A DNA stretch of 64,000 nucleotides from Paraglaciecola sp. MB-3u-78 (GCF_002835935.1 NZ_PJCF01000008.1:1-64000); one strand, 5' to 3'. Numbered from the stretch's first letter, positions 29,161 to 38,254 are shown. The notes: generated from the letters alone by a model not told the origin. Program-made: numbers and translations.

Positions 29161-29499
29161 TGTGAGTCCTATTTATTACCTTTAATTTGCTGCCTTTTTA
29201 AATTTAGTCAGCTTTTGCAAAATACCTAAACGGCGATTATTCCCGATGATTTTTAATAGCATTTCATAAACTTAGACTTTTGAAAAGGCCAATAATTTGG
29301 AATGCACTTTGCTCACAAGGGATTCAGTTAGAAACCTAACATAAAGCGACAACACGAGATGACATTACCTGCTAAGGCATCAAAGTATATTTATCGTCAT
29401 CATCCTGAAACATTATAAATACTCGCTGATGACCTAAACAAATAAAAAAATCCTCTAAGGTTTTTATAGCCACAGTTACACCAGTAACAGGAGTTATTT
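29161..29499. promoter_or_regulatory. Divergent spacer before the six-gene envelope operon
   Basis: 339 bp with no ORF of note, holding the promoters of the ABM gene and of the 29.5-33.1 kb operon. No operator stands out. Confidence 0.45.
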
Positions 29500-30069
29500 A
29501 TGACCTACTCGTCATTAACCAAACACGCCATTAAAGTGCTGTCTGTGATGTTTGCCGCAGTGTTTATCAGTGCGTGTTCATCTACGACCAAAAGTGAAGC
29601 TAACTTGCGGGTAAGCAACAACGATATGCACAATGAGATGAACTATGACTATTATCAATCCATCGATGAGGCTTGTGAACAACAGGCAATGGAAATGGAC
29701 AGTTTTGCGCAACAATCTGGGCAGGCGGCACAGTATTTGGCTTCGGCTAAGGCAATGCTGCGTTGTGTGAATGGCATTTCGTTTCCTAAGGGCCATCCAG
29801 ACGCAGACAATGCTTTGCGTCTGATGGCGCTGTCGGTGCTCAACTTAGTCAAAGGCGGCGATATTGACGCTGCACATATTGCCCTAAGAAAAACCCAATC
29901 TAAGTTCCCTAACATAGACCTGTATTTTGCTGACTACAGCTCATTTTTTGATACCGCTACCGCTTTACTCGAACAACAAAAATTGTCTCGCCATCAGCTC
30001 GCTGCTTTGAATATCAGTGCCGATTTACGGGCTGAGATTGAGCGCCAACAACACTGGCTAAGCCACTAA
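29500..30069 (+). CDS. Operon gene 1: lipoprotein, unknown family
   Basis: A 189-residue lipoprotein: signal peptide ending in FISAC (Cys at residue 26), then a helical body that looks tetratricopeptide-like in its spacing (LASAKAMLRCVNG, LSVLNLVKGGDIDAAHIALRK) without a clear repeat. RBS AGGAG precedes the ATG. It opens a run of six close, same-strand genes, all membrane-bound or exported, ending at 33137. Its acylation would anchor a complex to a membrane. I do not recognise the family. Confidence 0.7.
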   Translation: MTYSSLTKHAIKVLSVMFAAVFISACSSTTKSEANLRVSNNDMHNEMNYDYYQSIDEACEQQAMEMDSFAQQSGQAAQYLASAKAMLRCVNGISFPKGHPDADNALRLMALSVLNLVKGGDIDAAHIALRKTQSKFPNIDLYFADYSSFFDTATALLEQQKLSRHQLAALNISADLRAEIERQQHWLSH

Positions 30070-30083
30070 CAGGAGTATGTGAT

Positions 30084-30947
30084 ATGAAAAATCGTATAAT
30101 TATGTCGTCCCTTATTTTAACTATCAGCCTTGGTTGCACACACTTAGTGTTGGCCAGTGACGGCAGAAACTGGGATCCCGTGGCTAGTGATAAGTTAATC
30201 AAGTTACCGGCCAACATTATTGAAAAACGTATTCAACAAGACTTTGACGCTTCACCAATGGCGTTACATTTAGTCGAGCTTGAGCAACACATGCAAGACA
30301 AACTTTCGCAGCTTAAATCCTTAGGAGAGTTGCTAGCCGACAGTGAAGGAGAGGAATTAATTAATCAACGTTTTGAGTTGGTACAACAAAAATCTGAGTA
30401 TTTGGACTTAATGCAAGAAGCCCAAGGCTTACGCCAAAACGCATTAACTAAAAAACAAAATTTATATGAAACTGTACTGGGAAAATTGCGCAATAAAAAT
30501 GGCCTAATTTCTCAGGACGAGGTGTATCAGCTTAAACAAAAACAAGCACAAGCCCGAGAAAGAATGCAAAACGTTATGGCGCAAGTAGATAGCAGTTTGA
30601 TGCACAAAGGCCTTGATCAACGTTCGCCCTATGCCGATGAGTTTGCTGTGAACTTAGCGAAAGTAGAAGCCTTAAAAAATGCGATATCCAAGCACAAAGC
30701 CAATGCATCGCCGACTTTAGGTGACGTAGAAGTCACCAGTGAAGAGTATGTGCGCCAGTTGTTGATGGCGGCCTCCACTGAGCAATCGCTATTAGATCAG
30801 GAAGCACTGATGTTTAGTTATATGGCGAAATTGGTCGCACTAGATGCACAATCACTAGAATACGAAATCAGCTATGGCGATGAAAGTACTGAGTTAACTC
30901 TACGTAATCGCACTAAACCGGCAGATGTCGCCGACTTATTTTTATAA
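30084..30947 (+). CDS. Operon gene 2: exported coiled-coil protein
   Basis: A 287-residue protein with an N-terminal signal (IIMSSLILTISLGCTHLVLA) followed by a mostly helical, charge-rich body with two long coiled-coil stretches (about residues 70-150 and 160-215, for example QLKQKQAQARERMQNVMAQV). The last 50 residues look more globular. The signal could be a lipoprotein signal (SLGC), but the following THLVLA favours ordinary cleavage. It starts 14 bp after gene 1, with AGGAG upstream. Family not recognised. Confidence 0.7.
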   Translation: MKNRIIMSSLILTISLGCTHLVLASDGRNWDPVASDKLIKLPANIIEKRIQQDFDASPMALHLVELEQHMQDKLSQLKSLGELLADSEGEELINQRFELVQQKSEYLDLMQEAQGLRQNALTKKQNLYETVLGKLRNKNGLISQDEVYQLKQKQAQARERMQNVMAQVDSSLMHKGLDQRSPYADEFAVNLAKVEALKNAISKHKANASPTLGDVEVTSEEYVRQLLMAASTEQSLLDQEALMFSYMAKLVALDAQSLEYEISYGDESTELTLRNRTKPADVADLFL

Positions 30948-30973
30948 GGGCTTTTTTAAAAGAGGAAACAATC

Positions 30974-31360
30974 ATGAAAATCACACTTGTTATTGCCACT
31001 ATTGCCAGCTTACTTAGTACACCAGCTTTTGCTAACAGCCTGTTTAGTTTAGAAAATTTAGAAAGAGAACGTGCCGCATTATTAAGTGCACAGCTTGATA
31101 GCTCGTTAGATTTAAATCAACGGCAACAAAAAGTTCAGAGTATTTATCGTCGTCTAGTGGATATTGAACGTATGGTATTACGTGATGACAGAGTGACGTC
31201 TAGCAATAGCGCGCTGGCACAAAACGCTTTTGACAAATACGAACTCACTTTTTTAGTTCACTCTAGCGCCGAAAAAAGCCAGCCACCTTTATCTCATTGG
31301 ATGTCTGAATTGCATTTAACCACAAACAGTATTTTATCTGCCAAAACGGGTCACAGATAA
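30974..31360 (+). CDS. Operon gene 3: small exported protein
   Basis: A 128-residue protein with a clean signal peptide (LVIATIASLLSTPAFA) and a short helical body rich in Leu, Gln and Arg (ENLERERAALLSAQLDSSLD). Its stop codon overlaps the ATG of the MotA/ExbB-like gene by one base, so the two are translationally coupled. No known domain. A periplasmic partner of the membrane protein is the simplest reading. Confidence 0.68.
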   Translation: MKITLVIATIASLLSTPAFANSLFSLENLERERAALLSAQLDSSLDLNQRQQKVQSIYRRLVDIERMVLRDDRVTSSNSALAQNAFDKYELTFLVHSSAEKSQPPLSHWMSELHLTTNSILSAKTGHR

Positions 31361-31842
31361 TGTTTGCCCTCAAGGCACTGCCCTCAACCAGCAATGCAAT
31401 AGGGATATTTTTTGGCACCGGTATTATTTTGTTAGCCGCGGCCAGCTATTTAACCCAAATGCCATTAATAGATTTAGTGACTTGGCTACAGAAGGTTTTT
31501 AGTTGGAGTTTTGTGATCATCTTTAGTGGGTTATGTTCCATGGCGGTGGTGGCTGGCGCAGCGATTAAGCCAGGTAAAAACAATGATTTTTTTTATGATG
31601 TTGGTATGCAAGCAGCCAATGGCATTTCGACATTAGCCCTTACCTTTACCTTACTTGGTATCAGCTTAGGTATAGGCACTCTGTCCGAACAACCACTCAC
31701 GCCAAGCTCTGTTAATGACATGATTAGCGAGTTGACCAAACAATTTTCTATGGCGTTTATGACCACAGTGGTGGGTCTACCCAGTTCAGCTATTTTGCGT
31801 GCTTGGGTCAGCTTGCGATACACAAAAATTGAGAAGGAATAA
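31360..31842 (+). CDS. Operon gene 4: short MotA/TolQ/ExbB-like membrane protein
   Basis: A 160-residue inner-membrane protein with about four hydrophobic segments (residues 12-32, 44-66, 84-104, 123-143). The last two, ISTLALTFTLLGISLGIGT and FSMAFMTTVVGLPSSAILR, resemble the paired pore helices of MotA/TolQ/ExbB proton channels, with the typical polar Thr residues and the AFxTTxxGLxxA pattern. It is much shorter than ExbB or TolQ (about 230-240 residues) and lacks their large cytoplasmic loop. The call is by pattern only. A proton-driven role for the operon would follow if it is correct. Confidence 0.6.
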   Translation: MFALKALPSTSNAIGIFFGTGIILLAAASYLTQMPLIDLVTWLQKVFSWSFVIIFSGLCSMAVVAGAAIKPGKNNDFFYDVGMQAANGISTLALTFTLLGISLGIGTLSEQPLTPSSVNDMISELTKQFSMAFMTTVVGLPSSAILRAWVSLRYTKIEKE

Positions 31843-31845
31843 TCT

Positions 31846-32370
31846 ATGAAAACCCTATTTTTTATTGCCGCTTTGGCTGGTGCAGTCTATTTAATCATGC
31901 AAACGCCGGCGGGCAAGGCTTGGTTAGAAGAGAGCGAACCTGAGGTGAGCATTCAACAAACGGCCCAACAAGAAATCAAAAAAGTACAACAAGTCAGCAT
32001 ACAAGTGGCGCAATCGCTCGAAGACAAAATGACCGAATTCGCCCTGCGCTTTAATCAAAAACAACAAGTGCAAATCGATCAGCTAGAAAATCGCATTGCT
32101 GAGCTGGAGAATGAGCTAGTAATGGGGCGTATTGCAAAAAAACAGCCGCTACAAAGTGTGTCTAATAACAACGTGACTTTGCACCCATACCAACAGCCAG
32201 ATGAAGACTATGCTGACCAGCCCTTATCTCAAAATTTTGCTGTAAACGCACCCAAACCAGATACATCAGTAGCAACCACAAATAACCAGTTGCAAAATAA
32301 CCGACAAGCTAGATTACAAGACATTGCAGAAAAAATGGAAATGTCTTCGTTACAAGCTTTGGTTAACTAA
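31846..32370 (+). CDS. Operon gene 5: membrane-anchored coiled-coil protein
   Basis: A 174-residue protein with one uncleaved N-terminal membrane segment (residues 3-18, LFFIAALAGAVYLIM). A coiled coil follows (about 40-90, QIDQLENRIAELENELVMG), then a Gln/Asn/Pro-rich flexible stretch and a short C-terminal helix (LQDIAEKMEMSSLQALVN). It starts 3 bp after the MotA/ExbB-like gene. The topology is that of a periplasmic stator or scaffold arm. No family recognised. Confidence 0.68.
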   Translation: MKTLFFIAALAGAVYLIMQTPAGKAWLEESEPEVSIQQTAQQEIKKVQQVSIQVAQSLEDKMTEFALRFNQKQQVQIDQLENRIAELENELVMGRIAKKQPLQSVSNNNVTLHPYQQPDEDYADQPLSQNFAVNAPKPDTSVATTNNQLQNNRQARLQDIAEKMEMSSLQALVN

Positions 32371-32375
32371 GTCAG

Positions 32376-33137
32376 ATGGTCTTTTTGCAAAACAAGAGTT
32401 GCTCAGCCAGTACTTTATTTTGTGGCTTGCTGACAATTATTTTTATGCTGTGGCTGACAACTGTGCTGATTCAATATGACGATAACCCAATTGAAAAACA
32501 GCAAAAAATTAGCGTCAAGCCACTACCCAAAGACATTATACTCGAACAGCTAACGCTGCCACCTGTGCCAACAGCCAAGCCACAAACCTCAAAAGTATCA
32601 GCAGTCTCAGAGCTTGTTCATCAATCACCTGAGACAGCACTTAAAAAAGTAAAACAAACACCACCATCCGAAAAACAACAAGTAGAACAAGTCTACAAAC
32701 AATTAAGTGATCAAGGTGTAGATATTCAAATTGCCTGGCCGCAACAAGCCCATCAACAACAAGCGGCGCTAGACTTTATGTATAAATGTGCGGGTATGCA
32801 ATTTGCGATGTTAAAGGGTAATAATATCACTAAGGTTAATCAGCTTAGATTAAGTGATTACAGTGACTGGATACGCGTCGCCCAAGGCAATTTGTCGCAA
32901 AAAGAACAACACTGGTTGAATGTATATGCCCTCACAGGCACCGCCATAAGGTTGTTTCCACGGGAGATTGATTTTCGCTTATCTCAACACTTAGCTAACG
33001 CCCTTAAGGGTTCTTCACTGGTTAATTTCAGAGCAAACTACCAAGTGACAAATCAAACACTACTTCTGAATAATATCCAGCTGAACAACCAAACTATAAA
33101 AGGCAGTTGGCCGCTTTATCAGGGCAAGTGTGATTAA
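32376..33137 (+). CDS. Operon gene 6: TonB-shaped membrane protein
   Basis: A 253-residue protein with one N-terminal membrane helix (residues 11-32, TLFCGLLTIIFMLWLTTVLI), a Pro/Lys/Gln-rich periplasmic spacer (about 40-105, LTLPPVPTAKPQTSKVS) and a globular C-terminal domain (110-253) with two Cys (CAGMQF and the terminal GKCD) that could form a disulfide. The layout anchor, rigid spacer, periplasmic domain is that of TonB/TolA, but no TonB C-terminal motif is seen. It ends the operon. Combined with the ExbB-like gene it suggests an energy-transducing envelope complex. Confidence 0.68.
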   Translation: MVFLQNKSCSASTLFCGLLTIIFMLWLTTVLIQYDDNPIEKQQKISVKPLPKDIILEQLTLPPVPTAKPQTSKVSAVSELVHQSPETALKKVKQTPPSEKQQVEQVYKQLSDQGVDIQIAWPQQAHQQQAALDFMYKCAGMQFAMLKGNNITKVNQLRLSDYSDWIRVAQGNLSQKEQHWLNVYALTGTAIRLFPREIDFRLSQHLANALKGSSLVNFRANYQVTNQTLLLNNIQLNNQTIKGSWPLYQGKCD

Positions 33138-34045
33138 TAAATTCGATATTACATTTTGCTTGAGCAGATTTGTCAACACATTAACTTATTAACCTGAACT
33201 CGGGTTAATACGTGCCGCTTTCTCTAAAGTAATTCATATAAAAACAATAGGTTAGAATGTTACTATTTATTTAACAGCTTATTTAATGCATCCCGTGCTG
33301 ATATTATTGTGTTTATCAGGGCGAGCTTGTGAAGGAATAGCCAGCTATTGAGAGCAAGTTCAACGAAGATAGGCGCAATAATACCGGTGCTGGACGGTAT
33401 GGCTTATCGAGTTCAGGTTGATTAACACCAAGCGACTTTGTTACGTCAAGATATTGCTTAGATCAGCACTATTCCATCCACTTAGTGCACAGCCCAAATT
33501 AGTAGATTAAAGACCCTCTTATAACCAAAGCCATTGGAGTTGCAGCTAGGTGGCAAAGGAGCTCAGCCCCATGAGCTTAGATGTACTAAGTGAATGGGGT
33601 GAGTGAGAGCAGCCAACAACGCTGCAGCTTCAAGGAAGACGGGTATATAACCATCTTGAATTACCGCTTTGGGCGAAAAGTAGTGGCTAGTAAATAGATG
33701 AAAGCCAAAGACTAAAGCGACTCACCACCAAATAGAGCACTGAGTTCACGGAGAAAAGAAAATTGCGGATTAGCTGAAAAGATAAATATCTATCACTTCT
33801 GGTCAATAGATCCAAATAAAACCTGACGGGCGGGACTATATTGAGCGATCTATAGTCCTTCAACCTTAAAAAACAGATTGGTAGGGAAACTATTTTTAAA
33901 ATTGACTACGGCCCCTCTAAATTTGGACTTCCCCCCAGTCTGATAGACCTTGATCCTGATCAAAATTTAGTGGTTCCGACCTGCTACATTAAAAAAGTAG
34001 CTTGTGCGAAACGGCCAAGCGAAACCCAGTAGAGGAGTAATTATT
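33138..34045. other. 908-bp non-coding stretch with IS remnants
   Basis: No ORF is supported. The left part is the 229-bp element at 33191-33419, bounded by inverted AACCTGAACTCG. The right part (about 33540-33680) looks like non-coding flank of a transposable element, but no transposase fragment is readable. The end holds the CsbD promoter. Confidence 0.5.
33191..33419. mobile_element. MITE-like element or IS remnant, 229 bp
   Basis: AACCTGAACTCG at 33191-33202 is repeated inverted as CGAGTTCAGGTT at 33408-33419. Nothing between them codes for protein. The same left end, with about 45 bp of similar sequence after it, recurs at 42608, and the first 14 bp recur at 55425. It is most likely a non-autonomous or decayed copy of an element common in this genome. 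Confidence 0.5.
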
Positions 34046-34234
34046 ATGGCGAGTGGAAAAACTGATGAAGCGAAGGGTCGCGTGAAGGAAGCCGCAGGGG
34101 CTTTGACCGGCGACAAGAAGTTGAAGAACGAGGGAAAGGCCGACCAGGCCGCTGGTAGGATCAAGAAAGCCGCCAAGAAGGTTCAGAAGAAGGCGGAGGA
34201 GGTTATTGATGATGTGAAGGACGCGCTCAGCTGA
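34046..34234 (+). CDS. CsbD-family stress-response protein
   Basis: A 62-residue hydrophilic protein of the CsbD family (SGKTDEAKGRVKEAAGALTG, then KADQAAGRIKKAAKK), natively helical or disordered and usually induced by general stress. The ATG at 34046 follows AGGAG; the longer frame from 34004 is not needed. Its codons are markedly richer in G and C (AAG and GCC preferred) than those of neighbouring genes. It lies next to IS debris and a GlsB gene of similar composition. Confidence 0.9.
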   Translation: MASGKTDEAKGRVKEAAGALTGDKKLKNEGKADQAAGRIKKAAKKVQKKAEEVIDDVKDALS

Positions 34235-34372
34235 GTCTAGAATACTACGAACTTCAGGGAACGACTGCTGCCATGCAGGGTAGCTCTGTGTGGTAGCTTT
34301 CTCAGAGCGTCGGTAACACTTGGCGATCTTGGGGAAACTGCATACTTTTAGATTACCAGCAGGAGCGCGATT

Positions 34373-34624
34373 ATGGACTTAGCAGGACTGATAATCTTTA
34401 TAGCAATAGGCGCACTGGCGGGTTGGCTCGGGAGTCTAATTATGAAGGGCGGTGGATTTGGTCTGCTCGGCAATATCGTAATAGGCGTATTGGGTGCAAT
34501 TATCGGCGGGTTTCTTTTCGGAGTGCTGGGACTATCGGTGAACGGCCTCATCGGCTCTATTGTCACAGCAACAGTTGGAGCGGTGGTATTGTTGTTTGTT
34601 GTTGGGATTATCAAAAAGGCATAA
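34373..34624 (+). CDS. GlsB/YeaQ/YmgE-family membrane protein
   Basis: An 83-residue transglycosylase-associated-type membrane protein with three Gly-rich hydrophobic segments: LIIFIAIGALAGWLGSLIMK, LLGNIVIGVLGAIIGGFLFG and the C-terminal VTATVGAVVLLFVVGII. The family is linked to general stress but has no known activity. RBS CAGGAG lies before the ATG. It pairs with the CsbD gene just upstream. Confidence 0.92.
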   Translation: MDLAGLIIFIAIGALAGWLGSLIMKGGGFGLLGNIVIGVLGAIIGGFLFGVLGLSVNGLIGSIVTATVGAVVLLFVVGIIKKA

Positions 34625-35005
34625 CAATACGCCCCTTGTTACTGACAAGTGCGGCTGTCGATGGGAGTATAGTTAAAACAAAATGTCATTTCTCATAAAC
34701 TAAAAATAAATGATCCCTTATATTTTCCTTATTGACCTCTCTTTTATATCCTTAAGGGAGATAAAGCCCGCTATTTTTGGTCTATTAATCAAACGTTTTC
34801 ACATAATTCAAATTTAAAACAAGCCTCACCGTCCGTTGAACGCTCGTACTGGCTATACAATCAACTTTGATGACGGGGGCTTACTGCCATAAGCGTCAGT
34901 TCACAAGCTACTGTTGCCAACGGCAGCAATTGGCACAAAGTGACAATTAACAAAAAGCCCTGATTGTCTCCCACCTCAGTAAAATTGTCCTAGCAACTGA
35001 AAGAC
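34625..35005. other. 381-bp spacer without a gene
   Basis: Between the GlsB gene and the convergent GlxA-type regulator. No ORF, remnant or strong hairpin was recognised. Confidence 0.45.
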
Positions 35006-36040
35006 TCAGTCAACGGTAAATAATTTGGCACGCACTGTGGCTCGGTATTCACGAGGCGACGTTGACAGCAGTTTCATAAACAAAGCAGTAAAATACCCGA
35101 CATCCTGATATCCAATCTTGTCTGCTACTTCACTCACGTTCAGATTACTGGTTTGTAATAAATCCTTTGCGATTTCAATACGTATTCTCTGAAGATACTG
35201 CAGTGGGGATTGTGCTGTGGCATTTTTAAAACGACGATTAAAGGTACGCACACTCATATCAAAACGACTTGCCACCTCGCTCACTTTAATTTGTCGATGG
35301 TAATTATCCTGCAACCAAATTTGCGCCTGCACAATATCCTCATCGGGGTGCTGTTTTACACTACCTTCAAAAAAGCTGGTGTTCTCATATGAACGGCGAA
35401 TTTCGTGAGAGAAATTTCGCTCAACAAAACTGGCTATCCCTTGACCATATAGTCGTTTAACAAAGTGCACAGTGAGATCGGCCATCGCATTCACACTAGC
35501 AGAGCAGTATAAATTTGTGGCCTGAGTAATAAAATATTGACGCTGCAGTTTTACCCTCGGATAGTCTCTTTGAAACTGATCAAAATAATGCCAGTGAGTG
35601 GTGGCGGGTTTATCGTTTAACAAACCCGCCTCGGCTAAGAAACAAGTTCCCGTGCCTACTGCGGAAATCATTGCGCCATTTTCATAGGCCTTACGTAACC
35701 ATTCTAAAAGTTCTGGATGTTTTTTCACTATAGGTCGAGGGTTTCGCCACAGTGCTGGCAGGTAGATAATATCGCTGTTGCCCGCCTCTTCCAGTTCGGT
35801 ATCGGGGAACAATGAAAAGCCGATGCTGGTTTTTATTGGTCGTTTGTTTATCGCTGTTGTTTGAATGAGTACAGCCTCAACATGGCTGCCACCTTTAGCA
35901 CGAGCAGCACTCTCGGCGGCCCGTAACATTTCAAAAGGCAAGGTGGTGCTAGTAGCCAGCATATTGTCGCAGAGTAAAAAGGTAATTTTATGCACAAGTC
36001 GATTTCGTAGTTTTTGTGTATCTTCCACAACAATACCCAA
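35006..36040 (-). CDS. GlxA-family regulator (DJ-1/PfpI + AraC HTH)
   Basis: A 344-residue transcriptional regulator. The N-terminal DJ-1/PfpI-like domain (residues 15-195) has the amidotransferase-like fold (DIIYLPALWRNPRP, SAVGTGTCFLAEAGLL, in which a Cys sits at the elbow). The C-terminal AraC domain (about 235-335) has two HTH units (VSEVASRFDMSVRTFNRRFK and VSEVADKIGYQDVGYFTALF). GlxA-type regulators respond to small metabolites. It is divergent from fabY with 110 bp between, so it may control that gene. Confidence 0.9.
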   Translation of the reverse strand: MGIVVEDTQKLRNRLVHKITFLLCDNMLATSTTLPFEMLRAAESAARAKGGSHVEAVLIQTTAINKRPIKTSIGFSLFPDTELEEAGNSDIIYLPALWRNPRPIVKKHPELLEWLRKAYENGAMISAVGTGTCFLAEAGLLNDKPATTHWHYFDQFQRDYPRVKLQRQYFITQATNLYCSASVNAMADLTVHFVKRLYGQGIASFVERNFSHEIRRSYENTSFFEGSVKQHPDEDIVQAQIWLQDNYHRQIKVSEVASRFDMSVRTFNRRFKNATAQSPLQYLQRIRIEIAKDLLQTSNLNVSEVADKIGYQDVGYFTALFMKLLSTSPREYRATVRAKLFTVD

Positions 36041-36150
36041 GGCATGGCTAAAACACCATTAATTATGGCTAATACAACCCTGCCGGATATCCAACTAAGG
36101 CATTACACTGCTGTCCACATAAGCTTTTGCAAACTTTTGGTATTTTACCT

Positions 36151-38055
36151 ATGTCTTCTTTACCCGTTATCGTTGGATTTGGAGGTTTTAATGCCGCTGG
36201 TCGTAGTTCATTTCATCACGCTTACAAACGTATGGTGATAGAGAGTTTACCTGCCGGTGAACGCCAAGTAACCCTACTTGGGTTGGCTACAATGATGAAA
36301 CTAGTGCGTTTTGAAAACGACAGTTATATCGATATAAACGAGCAGTCTTTCACTGCACAGGAAGTGGTTACACACTTTTCTGAGCAAATATTGCGTTCCA
36401 CCCTTATTCGTAAAATTGAAAAGAGTCACTTTGATGTTGATGCCGTGCATTGGCAGAAAAACATCACTATGCGTTCGTCTGATAAACAAGGTATTTGTTT
36501 TGAATTACCCCGTAAACAACTGCCTAATCCGTTGCCCGCTAACTGGCAGATCAGTGATCTTGATAAAGAAAACGTTAGCATTGAAATTATTGGCGATGTT
36601 GAATTCAAAACCGACAGTTACCTTGAATGCCCAGTAAAGGTCGCCGGACAATTACCCAGCGGATTTAACCCAGCAGATCACTACAATGCTCGATTTCATC
36701 CCCGCGCCCTACAAATGGCCATTATGGGTGCATCAGACGCTATTCGTTCATTAGGCATTGAGTGGAAAACCGTAGTCGATGCCGTCAAGCCTGATGAAAT
36801 AGGGGTATACGCCAGTAATGCCATGTCGCAACTTGATGAAAACGGCTTTGGTGGCATGCTGCAGTCCCGCCTAAAGGGTGGCCGAGTCAGTACCAAGCAG
36901 TGTCCCTTAGGTCTCAATACTATGCCCGCTGATTTTGTGAATGCCTATGTACTAGGCAGCGTAGGCCACACGAGTGCCATTGTGGGAGCCTGTGCCAGTT
37001 TCCTCTATAATCTAAGAGCCGCCATTGAAGATATCAATAATGGCAAACGTCGGGTGGCAGTGGTAGGCAATGCCGAAGCGCCAATATTGCCAGAAATCAT
37101 TGATGGTTATGGCACCATGGGCGCATTGGCCAGCGAAGAAAATTTAAAACGTTTAGATAAAACTGACACCGTTGACCATCGCCGAGCCAGTCGTCCATTT
37201 GGAGAAAACTGTGGTTTTACCATCGCAGAATCAACTCAATATGTGGTGTTAATGGACGATGCTTTAGCCTTAGAACTAGGGGCTGACATTCATGGCGCAG
37301 TCAGCGATGTTTTTATTAATGCTGATGGTTACAAAAAATCCATATCGGCCCCCGGCCCTGGTAACTACATCACCATGGCTAAAGCCGTTTCTGCCGCTCG
37401 CGCGATTGTAGGTGACGAGTCGGTTCGCGAGCGTTCATTTATTCAAGCCCATGGTTCAAGTACCCCTGCCAACCGCGTCACTGAGTCACGCATCTTTCAT
37501 GAAGTAGCCAAAATATTTGATATTCAAAATTGGCCCGTCACTGCGGCAAAAGCGTATTTGGGTCATCCTTTGTCCCCCGCCAGTGCCGAACAACTGATGG
37601 TGAGTCTGGGTGTGTTTAAGCACGGATTAATTCCTGGCATTAAAACCATCGATAAAGTAGCAGACGATGTATTTGATGAACGACTCAATATTTCAACTAC
37701 AGATATTGATAAAGGCGCGGGGAATGTTGACATCGCGTTTCTAAATTCCAAAGGATTTGGCGGCAACAATGCAACAGCCACGGTATTGTCACCACAGGTT
37801 GTCAATACAATGTTAGCCAAGCGATACAGCAATGAAGAAATGACGGCTTATGAGTCCCGTCGTGAGCAAGTTCGCAAAAAAGCTAACGCCTATGACATCG
37901 CAGCCACTCAAGGTAACTTTGATACTATTTATCATTTTGGTCAGGATCTTATCGACGAAAACGCCATCCAAATGACCGATAAAGAAATACGTATTCCCGG
38001 ATTCGCCAACCCTATCGACTTAAGAATGAAAAATCGTTTTAAAGATATGATGTAG
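36151..38055 (+). CDS. fabY: Beta-ketoacyl-ACP synthase FabY
   Basis: The ATG at 36151 gives a 634-residue protein, the length I recall for Pseudomonas FabY, and the N-terminus PVIVGFGGFNAAGRSSFHHA matches that family as I know it. FabY condenses acetyl-CoA with malonyl-ACP to start type II fatty-acid synthesis, in place of FabH. The ketosynthase core shows the nucleophile Cys in IVGACASFLYN (near 290) and the two active His in IQAHGSSTPANR (near 437) and YLGHPLSPASAEQ (near 470). The first 200 residues are a family-specific extension. It is adjacent to a GlxA-type regulator and close to desaturase and crotonase genes. Confidence 0.82.
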   Translation: MSSLPVIVGFGGFNAAGRSSFHHAYKRMVIESLPAGERQVTLLGLATMMKLVRFENDSYIDINEQSFTAQEVVTHFSEQILRSTLIRKIEKSHFDVDAVHWQKNITMRSSDKQGICFELPRKQLPNPLPANWQISDLDKENVSIEIIGDVEFKTDSYLECPVKVAGQLPSGFNPADHYNARFHPRALQMAIMGASDAIRSLGIEWKTVVDAVKPDEIGVYASNAMSQLDENGFGGMLQSRLKGGRVSTKQCPLGLNTMPADFVNAYVLGSVGHTSAIVGACASFLYNLRAAIEDINNGKRRVAVVGNAEAPILPEIIDGYGTMGALASEENLKRLDKTDTVDHRRASRPFGENCGFTIAESTQYVVLMDDALALELGADIHGAVSDVFINADGYKKSISAPGPGNYITMAKAVSAARAIVGDESVRERSFIQAHGSSTPANRVTESRIFHEVAKIFDIQNWPVTAAKAYLGHPLSPASAEQLMVSLGVFKHGLIPGIKTIDKVADDVFDERLNISTTDIDKGAGNVDIAFLNSKGFGGNNATATVLSPQVVNTMLAKRYSNEEMTAYESRREQVRKKANAYDIAATQGNFDTIYHFGQDLIDENAIQMTDKEIRIPGFANPIDLRMKNRFKDMM

Positions 38056-38056
38056 C

Positions 38057-38194
38057 GGTTTGAAGAAAAATATTGGCAAAACAGTACCATATTTAAACTT
38101 TAGTAAAAGTGGCCATGGTGTATACGATGAAGCAGGAAGAGATGTCTTGTATCATGACGTACTTGAATTTTTAGACAACAATATAGATGAATAA
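38057..38194 (+). pseudogene. C-terminal remnant of an S9-family (prolyl oligopeptidase) peptidase
   Basis: Directly after the fabY stop a frame reads LKKNIGKTVPYLNFSKSG, then HGVYDEAGRDVLYHDVLEFL and a stop at 38192-38194. The SGHG with the catalytic His, followed by a helix ending in FLD, is the usual C-terminal end of alpha/beta-hydrolase S9 peptidases. The remaining 600 or so residues are absent. fabY therefore now sits at the breakpoint of an old deletion or rearrangement. Confidence 0.6.
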
Positions 38195-38254
38195 AAATCG
38201 GTTCATTTAAACACCTTAACAAGCTATCAGGCCAAATCTGACTCTGATAGCTTA

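Noticed and set aside
33540-33680. Sequence resembling non-coding flank of an IS110-type element
   Set aside because: Resemblance is from memory only and no transposase fragment is readable.
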